From Plasmopara viticola (Eukaryota > Oomycota > Peronosporomycetes > Peronosporales > Peronosporaceae), in assembly GCA_001695595.3 (NCBI GenBank), contig MBPM02000087.1, forward strand, positions 124,001 through 188,000: a stretch of 64,000 nucleotides of DNA. The letters run 5' to 3'. The notes under the pieces are model-generated. The model did no database searches. It saw only the letters and a list, made by a program, of their open reading frames with translations, and was not told the origin of the DNA. This document shows, piece after piece, positions 11,731 to 23,600 of the stretch. Position 1 is the stretch's first letter. Every line of letters starts with the position of its first letter. Both the position numbers and the translations under genes were made by a program.

Positions 11731-12618
11731 ATGGCAACTTGGTTTCAGAAGGAGATCGTGCTCACGGCTCCATGCCGCGGCTTCCACTGTACATTTCCGC
11801 TCTACTCAATACACCAAGATGTTGTTGAAGTCTAAGCTGATTTTTGGCCTGTATGTTTGATAGTGGTGACGCGCGAGGTCGAGAAGCAGGTAAATGCCTA
11901 GGCTTCGACCCTCAAAGTTTATACCAATAGGCGCACATAATGCTAAACAATTGGTGGCTATGAAGTTGCCAGAATTGTCACGTGTGAAGGTTGGCATGGT
12001 CAATCTTTTCATAAAACACACTTCGGCATCGCTAAGTATTAACGAAAACTGCGACCCGGACGTGCGGTGAGAAAAGATCACTCTGGATTGATCGGCCATT
12101 GTTTACTTGACTGCTATTGCTTGATGTAGCACGGACATGGAGGGAGCATTTAATCGCATTGTACCAGAGACTTGGAACAAGTAAATTTGTGTTAGATAGC
12201 AATGTCAATATCTTCATTTTCTCGAGTAATTTTTGGTTGGTTTAGGGACTTCTTCCGTCACACCGACGAAGGCGACGGTAAGCGGTCTCTACATTTCTTT
12301 CAATCTATCCGAGTATGATTACATGACACTTGTAACACGCTGCTCAGACGATATGCCAGGACATGTAAAGTCGACGCTAATTGGGGCTTCTGTGAACATA
12401 CCCATCACAAATGGCAAGTTGAATCTTGGAACGTGGCAAGGTACGATAAAACATTAAAATTATGCTGCAACTTTTTCACTATTATTGGCCCTTTTGATTG
12501 TTTTTTTCTTATGCCTCTTGCTACAGGCATTTACCTGTGTGAGCATCGCAACATTGGCGGTTGGGGCTCTGGACACCAGCGTAAAGTAGTCGTCACCATT
12601 CAAGGGTCCACGGTCTAG
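11731..12618 (+). CDS. YjbQ / UPF0047 family protein
   Basis: Seven exons encode 150 residues: 11731-11788, 11864-11889, 11966-12066, 12130-12180, 12246-12277, 12348-12440 and 12527-12618. Introns are 63-86 nt and all phases fit. The protein matches the YjbQ family end to end: WFQKEIVL at the start, GFHLVT, the [11 protein letters not shown] core, the DPDVR motif, then [11 protein letters not shown], the [21 protein letters not shown] block and the VVVTIQG end. Bacterial YjbQ proteins have been linked to a side activity as thiamine-phosphate synthase; the true role in eukaryotes is unknown. The His and Glu of the conserved HTSAS and LCEH blocks are present. Exons of 26, 32 and 51 nt are unusually small. 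Confidence 0.93.
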
Positions 12619-15600
12619 CTTTCGCGTTATTACCATGGAAATACATGACCTTGCGCAAATTCAAGAAAAGGCACGATTAAAATAGCAGTAATACAGTTGA
12701 TCGCAATGACATATTTTGTAAAAAAATTATCTTACTTACTTTATTTTGATGTAGCATTTCGTAATGCTAAAAGCACAACGAGTTAATATAGAGGCCCTAT
12801 AAATAATTATTTTACATGTAATCGACCGACATGCATAAGGACATGTGTTACATGACGCAAGACGGAGCCACATAGCAACTTGCCCAAAGCCAACGTGCTG
12901 GAAGATTCGAGACCACCCACTAAATTGTCTTTACACACAATTTTGATGGAATTGTGCGACGAGAGCTGACGTTTAAGACAGGAGCTCTCATTACGGTAAT
13001 GCAAACTTTAACTCAAACCGGAGATTATGTAGTGAGACAATTATTATAGCGGTCAAGCCAAACTCTTATGACTGAACGCAATCTTCACAGGAAGCTCCAA
13101 GACCAGTATGCGCTCATACTGATAATAGTTGGTAGGTGATCCGCTTGATATTCCGTTCGATCATCATCGTAAGCAGTCCCCTACGAGCAGCTTTTGCAGT
13201 GCTAATACCTTAATCACGACGACAAACGGATTGAATACTGGGCTTATCCATGATTCTCACACTGTCAATTTTGTTTAACACAATCCAGAGTAGCCTTTTG
13301 CTCATGACTCAATGATTTGAAATTTAAAAAAAAAAGATGAAGCTTACGCGTCATTTATCGAGTACGGAACATTTTGAAGTAGGCAATATAAGGCTATGTC
13401 AAAATCGCAACAATACGCGTTCAGTATTCATACAATTTTTTTTTTTATTATGACCGACGGACTTAAAAGTACTCATTAAAAACAAGTGTAGATACAAATG
13501 TCTAATATATGATGATGAAACGAACCGCTATACAAAGTCGAGCTTTGGGCTTAAAGCTGGCTTTTTCTAAGTTGGGGTTTCAAATTTGGCGGTTTCTGAT
13601 GCGTGACAGCACCCAAGCGGGATATTTTCCGGTTAAGTTCCAGCATATTCAGACACCGAAAGGGACACCTTTCTGTTTTTATTACAGAGCGGAATATAGT
13701 ACATCTAGGTAAACAGAAATTAAACAAATATTGTACTGGACAGATCCGTCTCTAAGCTACACTCTATTGCACACGTCTATTCCGGAATAGCAAAAAGTTG
13801 TACGGCGGTAGACGCGGTAGACCTTACATTTTTTCCCGCATCCTTCACCTGTGTATGGCGCTATGTAATCCCGTCAAATCTAGTAAAGTCTTCCGCACAC
13901 ACGGGTAGAATACCTGCTTGAGGCCTTGCTAATGTTTCTACTATATAGATAAAGCTATCGGTAGGACGAGCATAAATCATCTGTAACAACTCACTTTATT
14001 TGAATGATTTGTTGGCTCCTGCGAGTCCAATGCGATGATTTCATTTACAGCCCTACCTGCTGCTTAGAAGCCGGAACACGTTTGGCCTTCCGGTTTCTAG
14101 AATCATGTCTATGCCCGAGGTCAACATGTACCTCCTCTTCTCGATGAACGAAGAAGGCTAATTAAGAGGTCTTGTTTGAGTATGATCATGTTTAACGTGG
14201 TGACCGTATTTACACATTCGCAAAAGGCCGGGTCAAACCTGAGCACTTACCCATGCAGCACCTTCATTTAGCGCCATGGTAATGCACACAGATAGTATAA
14301 AAACAACGTATGTTTCCACGTTATGCCAGCGTATGCACTTCTGCTTAACGGTAGGCAGAAAAATCATGAGAACAGTCGTTGAATTAAAAAAGCCGCCAGC
14401 CTTCATTATTAAAATTTATCCACTTGTCAATTATTCCTAGACCACGTCTCTTGCCAGTGGTCAAACGCTCTTCTGAACGATAATACCATGCATGCTTGAA
14501 TATTGGACTATAAACAATCGCATATAATAGTGAGATGAAACGGATCCTATCCAAACAAGTCACGGTGACTGTGTCTATCCACGGCCTACAGATATTGATA
14601 TTGTGATTTATATGAGTCAAAATCTCCCTTTGACAGCCTAAATACCCTTTCTAAGCGTCAAATGCCTTGATTCGCGGTTGGATGCCTTATTTACGATTAA
14701 TTAATCTCTAAATAAGACATTTAGTCTGTCAAATCGCTAAGATGGCCGTGACGATGAGAGAAGCGATCTTGAGTGCTCTTAAAGAGGCAGTCAAGCAAAT
14801 TGCAATGCCTTGATTGGGCAGAATCCATTTCAGTTCTAAGCAAGTTGTGCCGAGCAAAACTACATTTACTGACTTATTTATTCGGGTCCATTCCATTTGA
14901 GATCAAGCCTTGCCGAGCAAGTCCACATCCGCGGCCTTGGCCGTAGTAACGTTAGACACACGTTTCGTGTCTGTCTTGATTTGGGACAACAAATGATCGC
15001 TGACAGACATCAGAATCAGTGAGATTGGGCCGCTCTTCGAGGAATACTTAAGTCTTCATGCTGAGTGTGAGGTAATTACACCCCATGGAAACTTAGAATG
15101 AATGAGCTTGACAGTTTATGAAGAAGTAACAAGTTGTTGGTTGTACTAGCGAGTGCAAGATTGTGTAAATTTATTTTAAAGCTTAGCAGACTCTGGTACG
15201 TCGCAAAGGTTTGCACACCGACAAATGTTTGTTGTCAATTAATGTCGTTTGGAAGAGGCTTGTAAAGAGAGCGACGGAAGTAGGACAGTCTCAGTGTGAC
15301 TCAAATAACAAAGCAGCCCTAGACGCTTCGAAGATTTTTTTTTGGCTGAAGCGTTCGAGGCCTTTGCCAGCACAGAGTCAACTATTCTCCATTGTACGGA
15401 TTAGTATTAATTGATCTTGGGCACATAATGGCTAGAGAAAAAAGCTTTAGCTTTGAATTGTATGACGGAGTAGCACCATAGGTGCAAGCCTACCAATCTC
15501 GCGAAACAGGGTTTTGTGGTTCATGTTCTCTGTACAGCTGTGCGTACGATCCTCAAAGATTACCTAGGGCCAAGCTCGATACAGGAGGCATCAAAGACGC

Positions 15601-17190
15601 CGATAACTCCCCAAATGCCGACTTTAAAAGAATTCTAGTGGGTAGCTAAGCTCTACATGCAGCACTGGCAGACGTAGACATTCAAGATAGCGTTTTTATT
15701 GCCGATAGATTGGAAACCTCAACGCCAGCAAGTGATGATTAAAAAAACTCCGCAAACGGTCCACAAGACATTATAAATAATATGAAATTTTACTAGAAAA
15801 GGTAACTTAGCTCGGTAAGAACCAAATGCGCTTACTACGACGATTAATTACGCGGGCTTGGTCTGCTGAAAGTTTCCACGCGATAGATATAGCGACGACT
15901 ATAGGAATGGTACAGAAGTCTTACAAGGGTTACTAGACGCCCCGGTGCTATGTTACCTTTTGGTCATACTATTATTGCAAATGTCACAGACAATTGCCGA
16001 CAATGTTGAAATTGTTGTTTAAGCAAGCCCCGAGAAAGTGAAAGGTTTTAGTTGAACTTGGCTACTTTTCCAAGATGATCGGAGGTTCTAATCGAATTGA
16101 TCAGTTGATTAGCTCCAGCACATTGCGAACGCATCGGGTCTCGCGAAGTTCTTGGTCAAATTTGAGCTGACGTGCACAAGAATGCCATTGATAACATACA
16201 AAAAAGTCCTCGGCAGGCTCCAATCGTGGCTTTGCAGGACAAATTCCAGCTAATTAAAATCTTTTGCGAAGCTTCCGACTATGATCGGCTACACATCATT
16301 GCAACTCGATGAGAACGAACGTGAGCGAGTCATGTCGTCTCGAACCAGTACCGTAAGGAAAACAAAACACGGTGTTTGATCAAAGGCATGAGCGTCCTCT
16401 GATGAAGCAGAAGATGCAGAACAGTAATTATTGCACAATGGTGTGTCAAAACAAAGCAGTGACGATTTCGCATGGTGGGAAGATCGAGAAATGCTCTGCT
16501 GATTTTTGTTACAATTCGAAAAAGTTATCTAGTATATTTAAAGGCATTGGTGGGCGCCCACCGTGGGGCTCGAACTCACGACCTTCCGTAATTTTTGCTG
16601 TGAACATTGCGTAGTCCAATCAAAGTAATCTTTTACTCTCTAAGATCTGTTTAATGTCAATGACGTCTTCGTCACGATGTTTGCTCTAAAATCCTCGTCA
16701 TCAATTTTGTTCTGACAATCTCGCCTTGTCGAACTGCTTTATCCTTGTACACGCTGATGCTTAGGCGCGGACCGCTACATTTTCCGCTTTTGCCCACGAT
16801 TCCGTCTAACCGCTCTTGTAGTTTAACATGCTGCGAGCCATCTCCATGACGCCAAGTCGAATCAACAAGTTTGACAGCACCATCTACCGGCACGAAGTTC
16901 AACTACGGTAAAGCGTCTTCTTTAAAATTTTCATTTTTAGCTGTATAAGCGTATAGCTTAGCCGAGGCCAGCTTCCGATTTGATATTTCTTGAAGAGCTC
17001 TTTCCATTTTTAAAAGAACGAGCGCCAACGGACGCTGAAAGATCTTCATCATAAATTGTAAGAACACAGCTGTGAGATCAGAAAACAATGACGGCACAAA
17101 ATCATTCTTTGGTTTTGTGCCGTCATTGTTTTGATACAAACAAGTGTGACTTGAAGCGAGTGTAACGCGACACGATGATTCACATGTGCA
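12619..17190. other. Gene-poor interval
   Basis: No gene is supported. Open frames are short, AT-rich and lack domains (for example 13509-13712 and 14384-14620). The region from about 14.7 to 16.4 kb has low-level coding texture on both strands with many stops, as expected of an old retroelement, but no reverse transcriptase, integrase or protease motif could be read. Confidence 0.5.
16549..16635 (-). repeat. tRNA-derived fragment (T-arm half)
   Basis: On the minus strand a B-box-like GAGTTCGAGCC lies in a T-arm-like GTGAG...CCCAC context and is followed by an acceptor-like GGTGGGC. The 5' half does not fold as a tRNA (no matching anticodon or D stem), so this is a relic or the head of a tRNA-derived SINE rather than a working tRNA. 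The acceptor end runs into a perfect 14-bp palindrome, GGTGGGCGCCCACC, at 16549-16562. Confidence 0.5.
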
Positions 17191-17493
17191 ATGTCACTCA
17201 ATGGCTCGAAGCGCGAGACTGGGATTGAGCCAGTGCGCAGATGCGATAGAGCCACAACGAAGCTATTGTTCTATCGAAGTGTAAATGCTTTATAAAAGCT
17301 GTAAGTATATTTATAGCCGCTTATGCTTAATACTAAAAATTTCAATACTAAATATACGCTCTTTTGATGTGCTGATATCATGTACGGCCAAAGATACATC
17401 CTTTCTATCATTCGTGCGCAGACGCAATAGAGCTGATGAGACAGTAGATGCAGAACAGTAAGCTCTGGCTTAATCAAACTTTATTGTATTTTG

Positions 17494-17566
17494 ACAACAC
17501 CGGAACTCGAACCCGGGTCTGCTGGGTGAAAGACCGCTATCCTAACCGCCTAGACCGATCGAGGTG
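17494..17566 (-). repeat. tRNA-Glu-like relic
   Basis: On the minus strand the D-arm GTCTAGGCGGTTAGGAT and T-arm CCGGGTTCGAGTTCCGG are close to eukaryotic tRNA-Glu, and the loop CTTTCAC would give anticodon TTC. The anticodon stem has two mismatches and the acceptor strands do not pair, so it is not a functional tRNA. It is followed by an A-rich tail (AAAATACAATAAA), which suits a tRNA-derived SINE or retro-pseudogene. Confidence 0.6.
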
Positions 17567-18255
17567 ACTCATCACGTGCTGTGGCTTGATACGTATATGT
17601 TTCTCGTAATCGGCACAATACTTATGTGATAGTATACACTTCGTCGTGGCTATATTGCATCTGTGCATGTCTAGAGCGATAGAAAGGACGTATCTGTGGC
17701 CGTACAACGTCTCAAGCTAATTTATTCTTTTCGCCGAAAAGTTTATGGTATTTGTCTCTCTCTTCGTTTCTTGAGAAGCATAACTTTGCTGTGATCGTGT
17801 TGGCTGTTGTTGCATACCGGAAGACGTTGGCACTCCCTCCATCATTCGATCTGCCTATAAAGTCTGCGAAGAAATGTTAAGGGACCATCTACCGGCACGA
17901 AGTTCAAACACGGGTAATTTCCCGAGTTTCGATGGCGGCGAGAGAGACCGTGCCCGGCCAACATGATGGCGTTCGCTTGGATGGTTCAAACTTTTGAAGA
18001 CTGCCGTATTCTGTAACTTGTGGCGACGTCTAGAACGATAGAAATGACGTATGTAAGGCCGTGCATTAAAAGGACGTATATATGGAGCAGTATGCGCTTT
18101 ATTACGCCTGAAATGCGTGTCTGCGCGTCCAAAAAGATCAATTCTCGGATTCATGTGGTTTCACGACAAAAGTTGCTTCAATGTCCTTGTCACGGCGTAA
18201 CATCTTTAAAACTGCAATCGACCACAGCATAGTCCTTACTCTAAACGAATGTTTT

Positions 18256-18339
18256 ATCATTCTGTTGGAGCGCTGAGATGCTGCGATAGAAAGAACGTAT
18301 TTTTGGTCGTACAACGTCTCAGCGCTCCAACAGAATGAT
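18256..18339. repeat. 23-bp perfect inverted repeat (foldback)
   Basis: Arms 18256-18278 and 18317-18339 are perfect inverse complements over 23 bp, starting ATCATTCTGTTGG, around a 38-nt spacer that contains the satellite core GATAGAAAGAACGTAT. It is a head-to-head satellite junction. Confidence 0.9.
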
Positions 18340-20701
18340 TATACTTGCTACCAAATCTTACGCCTTCGAGGTACGCATCGCTCTTGAGTAGCCTAAGCTA
18401 TGGATGTTTAATGTGGATCTTATGCATCTTCCGTTATGGCTGAGCGACGACGAGATATACGACTACTTTGCAGATAGAAAGGACTTATTTTTGGCCGTGC
18501 GTGATCTCAGCACTTCACAAGAAAGGCGTCAATCAGTTTGACCGAAATATGTTAAAAAGCATGTGTTCTATTCGAACTGAGGGGGACTGCTTCTCTTGAC
18601 TACCCAAGCTAAATTATCGGCTCTATAAGTCTGCTATGGAGTAGAGCTTGAGTGATATTGACGTAAATAAGGTATCTTGTCTCGGAGCTCAGTGGCGTCG
18701 AAGGTCTGTGGAGTCAGATTTCTCTGAAGTCTGTTGAGGCAGCCCACTTCAAAACAGCGAATATTCGCTTTGTTGTGGCTCTATTGCGTCCGCGCACGTC
18801 CAGAATGATAGGAAAGATGTATCTATGGCCGTACATGTACGATGGCACGTGACGCATTTTTCTGGCAGTAACTCAAGCTGCTGTTAGCCTCACGGAGCTA
18901 TCGTCCCTTTAGCGTAGCATTGACAAGTGTTTACTGGATCCTGCAATTTGCATTACGTATCGCAGTTCGCAGCGTTCTTCATCGATGAGCGAGCCTAGAC
19001 ATCCACTGCTGAAAGTTGTATCTTGCAATCGCCGAACAGACGCTGTTTAGCTTGAGTAAAGAGATTTTGAACGGAGGCGCTCAGCCATAATTCTACAGAT
19101 GGTAGCTTGGCGGCACTAGCTTTTCAGCTAACTGCGCGCCCTCTCAAGGCCCCCCATGAATCTCGGCCTCGGGATTCTCCGCCCGAGCTGTTGTTTTCTT
19201 GGGACGTATCTATGGCCGTGCATCATCCCAGCACTTCAAAAAAGCGAATATACGCTTAGTTGTGGCTCTATTGCGTCTGCGCACGTCTAGAATGATAGGA
19301 AGGACAAAACGCAATACGCAAACAAGTCAATCGTCATACCGAAGCGCCGTTTCTTCCTACCCCTTCGGATACATCCAATCTAGATTCCTGGACATTCTTA
19401 TGGTTTTAGATACCTTATCAACTGAGAACCATAACGTTTCCGCATATTTTCGCATCACCCGAGTTTTATTTGGAACTTTTCTTGTCTCTAGTGCTGTGTC
19501 TCGGACGTGACTTTCTTTGGAAAGCTTACAAGCGTTCGGCAGGTGAGTTGTTACACACTTCTTAGCGGATTCCGACTTCCATGGCCACCGTCCTGCTGTC
19601 TAAATTAGCCAACACCTTTAAAATATCTAGGTGAGCGAGTATTTTGGCACTTTAACTTTGCATTCGGTTCATCCCGCATCGCCAGACGAGCTTACCCCGT
19701 ATGGCCCACTAGGTAAAATTGGAAAGGGTTTGCCATTGCGGTTTTTTCTGTGTCCCTGCCTCTCCTTTTGCCATTACTGCTGACGTTGCACCAAGCGCCG
19801 CGACACTGGTGCTATTAAGTTCTGTTCTTACGAGCAGTATTCGCTAAGTTGCGCTTAGAAAGCGTGTCTGCTTGTCCAGGAAGCTAAATTTGACACATCT
19901 GAGGCCGTAGGACAAATCGGCGCTTCAAATGGAGCAGTATTCGCTAAGTTGCGCTTGGAACGCGTGTCTGCTGTGATGCGATGTAAAGTTGCTAAGTAAG
20001 TAAATGTAATTGGATAAAAAAAATTATTTTAGACTTTAACGCGATGAAGCAATGCATTTCAATGTAAAAATTTGCAACAGAGAAGCAGGCGTAAGCAGTC
20101 AAAAGCAAAACTTATATCTTCGTGTGCCGGTCAAGATGCACTAAGTCCTCAAAAGAGCCACAACAAAGTGTCTTTTCGAAACGAATTGCCCATCCGCCGA
20201 AAACACCGCTTTTTTTAATACCGTTTTACTACTTATTATCTGTTACTTATATTTGAGCCAATCATCTGCCACCAAACGGCCACCCGTACTCGTCGAATAG
20301 CGCTCCATTTTAAGCGCCGATTCTTCTTACGGCCACTGCGTTAATTGAAGCAGGTTTGGAAATCCAGCTTCCTGGACAAGCAGACACGCGTTCCAATCAC
20401 CTTGTGACGGTGATATCCCTGATTCGAATCTGCGCACGCACATTTATGGCCGATGTTGTGCGTCGTATTGTCTTCAAAGTGTTAAGATATTTTACGGCCA
20501 AAGATCCGTTTTAAGATCGCCTGAAGAAGCTTTGGCCAGACCGCTAGGTCCGACGTCGGGACTCATCTCAATTGCATATATTCGGCAGTGTAAAGTATTA
20601 AAGGCCGTATATCCACTGTCCCTATCTACTGTCTAGCGAACCCACAGTCAAGGGAACGGACTTGGAATATTAAGGCTATGAACGTTTAAATAGATTGAAA
20701 G

Positions 20702-20757
20702 GACGTATCTATGGTCGTACAACGTCTGCTGAGACGTTGTACGGCCAAAGATACGTC
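20702..20757. repeat. 26-bp inverted repeat with 4-nt loop
   Basis: Arms 20702-20727 and 20732-20757 pair at 24 of 26 positions around the loop GCTG. Both arms are the subfamily A satellite core (GACGTATCT...GTACAACGTCT), so two units meet head to head with almost no spacer. Confidence 0.9.
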
Positions 20758-23600
20758 AGTCGGTGCCGTCATCTGTGAATAGACAGACGACGTTGTCGAC
20801 GTCCGAAACGATATCATTTATGACGTGTGCAGTCGCAAAAGAGTCACAGCTGGCCTGACGGTTCACAAATCGGCTTCCCCTGCACCTTCACACCGAGCGG
20901 AGGTGTCTCGACGAACCCTCACGAGATCTCGCTCCGTTTTCTGGATTTGACAAATCTGAGGCCGTAGGACAAATCGGCGATTCAAATAAAGCAAGAATCG
21001 TCGCTTCAAATGGAGCTGTACTCGCTATGTTACGCTTTAAACGCGTGTTAGTGTATAATCAATATGTCAGATCGCTGAGAGGTTTTACGGCCAAATAAAC
21101 GTCCTATCTATCGCTCTAGACATGCACAGAAAAAATAGTCGCTCTTGTGAAGTAATCACCTCAGCACATCACATGAGCAATTATACATTTGCATCGCGCA
21201 AATAGGGATGCGCCAATAGGATGCAGGTGAATTGTACATAAATAAAAGCCGTTATTATGGTAGCAGTGGATGGCTAAATGCCGACCGGCTTCATGAAACT
21301 TCAGACATTAGTCACGAAAGATTACCGAGGTCGTGACCTTGCAATACCAGCAAGATGCTCCAGAAGACCAAGCACGCACGAGAATAAAAAATGACTTCGT
21401 GCTTCTTGATCTACTGGCACGTTTATTCCGTACCTAGGACCAAAAACACACAATCGCCTGGGTGTAAAACTAAGCTTCGTGAACAGTCCATCCATAAAGA
21501 AGATAATTGCAATCTCTTTATTGTATCATGGTACGTGATGACCGTCAAAACCGGTCAAACGTTCTAGCGTACTGGCATCAACAAGATTGCGCACACGATA
21601 TAAAGAGCATATTAGATTTGAGTGCCACCCGACTCTCCAGTCTGCCACATGAGTAACATAGATTGATAAAGATGTAATTAAAAAAACATCGATGATCAAT
21701 ATTTAAAGAGTCGTTGTTTGTCAATATCACATACTTTGCGTAGTCCTCAAGAGAGCATTCTTAGAGCTCGTGATTCTTGATGCCGTAGCACAAATCAGCG
21801 CTTCAAACGGAGCAGTGTGCGCTAAGCTACGCTTGAAACGCGTGTCTGCACGTCCAGGAAGCTCAATTCGACGTATCGGATGTCTTAGCACGAGTCAGCG
21901 CTTCAAACGGAGTAGAATGCCCGATTTTAGCGTCCACATATAGTAATAAAATTGGTCAATGATTGCTGGAACTACCCCAATTGTAGTCACTTCTCAGTCT
22001 TCGATATTGTAACGCAACGCTTTATTGACAAGAGAAAGCCAGCAAGATTACACAAAGCGTCATATCTAGATTTCTGGACATTCAGAAACATACAAACGAC
22101 TTTTGCACAACATCGACACCAGGCAAGCGTTGCAAAGATTCATAATTCAATATCTTTGAGTCTTAAATGTCGGTCGGAACATGCCAAACGACATATTATC
22201 ACCTGTAAAGTGGCTCTGATCGTGACACTACTTAGCTCGCTCTTGTGTCAAGAAACCTGTAGGTTGGCGCAATGTGCACGATTATTGTCAGCTAAAATAG
22301 CAATTTCACCCATTATCCGATAATGTCTAAGCACGCTTTGGGTAATCGCAGTACATTGTCCTCAGCTTAGCAGTTCAAGAAACGCTAGTCACGGCAAGGT
22401 CTCATCTTTCTGTCCTGTTAAGCACAAAAGTATGTGACAAGTGCGTGAACCATTTTCTGGGTCCTATGCAGCGCACAAGCTCCTGGCTTTATATGGAATC
22501 GAAACTTTAAGCAACTTAATTAAGTGAGTTAAAAAACTTCCAAGATTACTGTCAGATCACCCACACGCACGTCGCCAACCTATATAAATAGCCTGGCCTA
22601 GCGATTACTCTATCCATCCTTTGTAGATAATTTTAAACGAAAAGAACACCCAATAGAGCCCGAACGAAGTGTATAATCATTCTGTTGGTGCACTGAGGCG
22701 TTGTACGGCCACACATACGCCCTTTCTATCTTCCTTTCGGATCGTATTATAGTATGCAAATGCATTACGAAATCTGTTCTTGACCATTTTGCATAATTAT
22801 GGATCCACGCAATGTAATATTCGGGCCATGTTGGCACTTTGCAGCTCACAGTTCATAAGCCGCGGTGCTAATAAAATTCAAGCCAAATTCGAGACTTATA
22901 GTATTGAAACTTTATAGGACATTGAGTACATACTGAACTTTTCTTTCGCATCGAAAGTATTAGATGCAGATTCTAATGTTTGCTAACGCATAGAATATGG
23001 ACAAATATTAGCAACTCAGGCGCGTATATTGATCTGTGGGATTTCTCGTCATTTGCGGCCAGGGTGGCTTTAGCGGTAAGCGATAGAAAGGGCGTATCTA
23101 ATGCCGTACAACGTCTCGAGCTCCAACAGAATAATTATACACTTCGTTGGGGCTCTATTGCATCTGTGCATGTCTCGAACGATATGGAGGTAATTTCCAC
23201 AACTTATTTTAAGCGATGGTTTCTAAAGTGATTGAAAAAGAGTCTGACAAAAGGAGGCGAAGACACTACCGTTGCGGTTGCGATAACCGCGGCCGTGGCT
23301 CCCAAGGAAGGGTGTACGGCAATAGATACGTCCTTTCTACTCTTTTGGACGTAGGCAGTCGCAATAGAGTCAGAACTAAGCGTATATTCACTCTTTTGTA
23401 ACTACTCTAGAGAATTTTACACAAAATGCCAAAAACTGATGGTTTCAGGGTAGCCTAGTATGATAGAAAGGAAGTATCTATGGCCGTACATCCTTTAGCA
23501 CTTCAAGCCAGCGAATATACGCTTATTTGTGGCTCTATTGCGTCTGCGCAATACTAATATCAACAAGACTGATGGATATAATACGTACTAAGACAAGCAT

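Larger units (their letters stand above)
17191..23600. repeat. Diverged 100-bp satellite-like repeat field
   Basis: At least a dozen copies of one unit occur in both orientations. Subfamily A contains GATAGAAAGGACGTATCTAT, GGCCGTACAACGTCTCAG and GTGGCTCTATTGCGTCTGCG (for example 17610-17710, 18270-18340, 18750-18835, 23080-23190). Subfamily B contains GAGCAGTATTCGCTAAGTTG and GGCCGTAGGACAAATCGGCG (19830-19975, 20940-21055, 21775-21920). Where neighbouring units are in register the spacing is 99-100 bp in both subfamilies (19833 to 19933, 21799 to 21899, 23082 to 23181, 19203 to 19303). The two consensus sequences align with each other, so they derive from one ancestor. No gene is supported inside the field. 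Confidence 0.85.

Noticed and set aside
17494..17566. Functional tRNA-Glu gene
   Set aside because: Acceptor strands do not pair and the anticodon stem has two mismatches; called a relic instead.
21952..22323. 123-residue open frame in the satellite field
   Set aside because: Starts at TTG, has no domain, and partly overlaps repeat sequence.
17191..23600. CRISPR array
   Set aside because: Repeats are about 100 bp, diverged, in both orientations and not separated by unique spacers of constant size; the host is a eukaryote.
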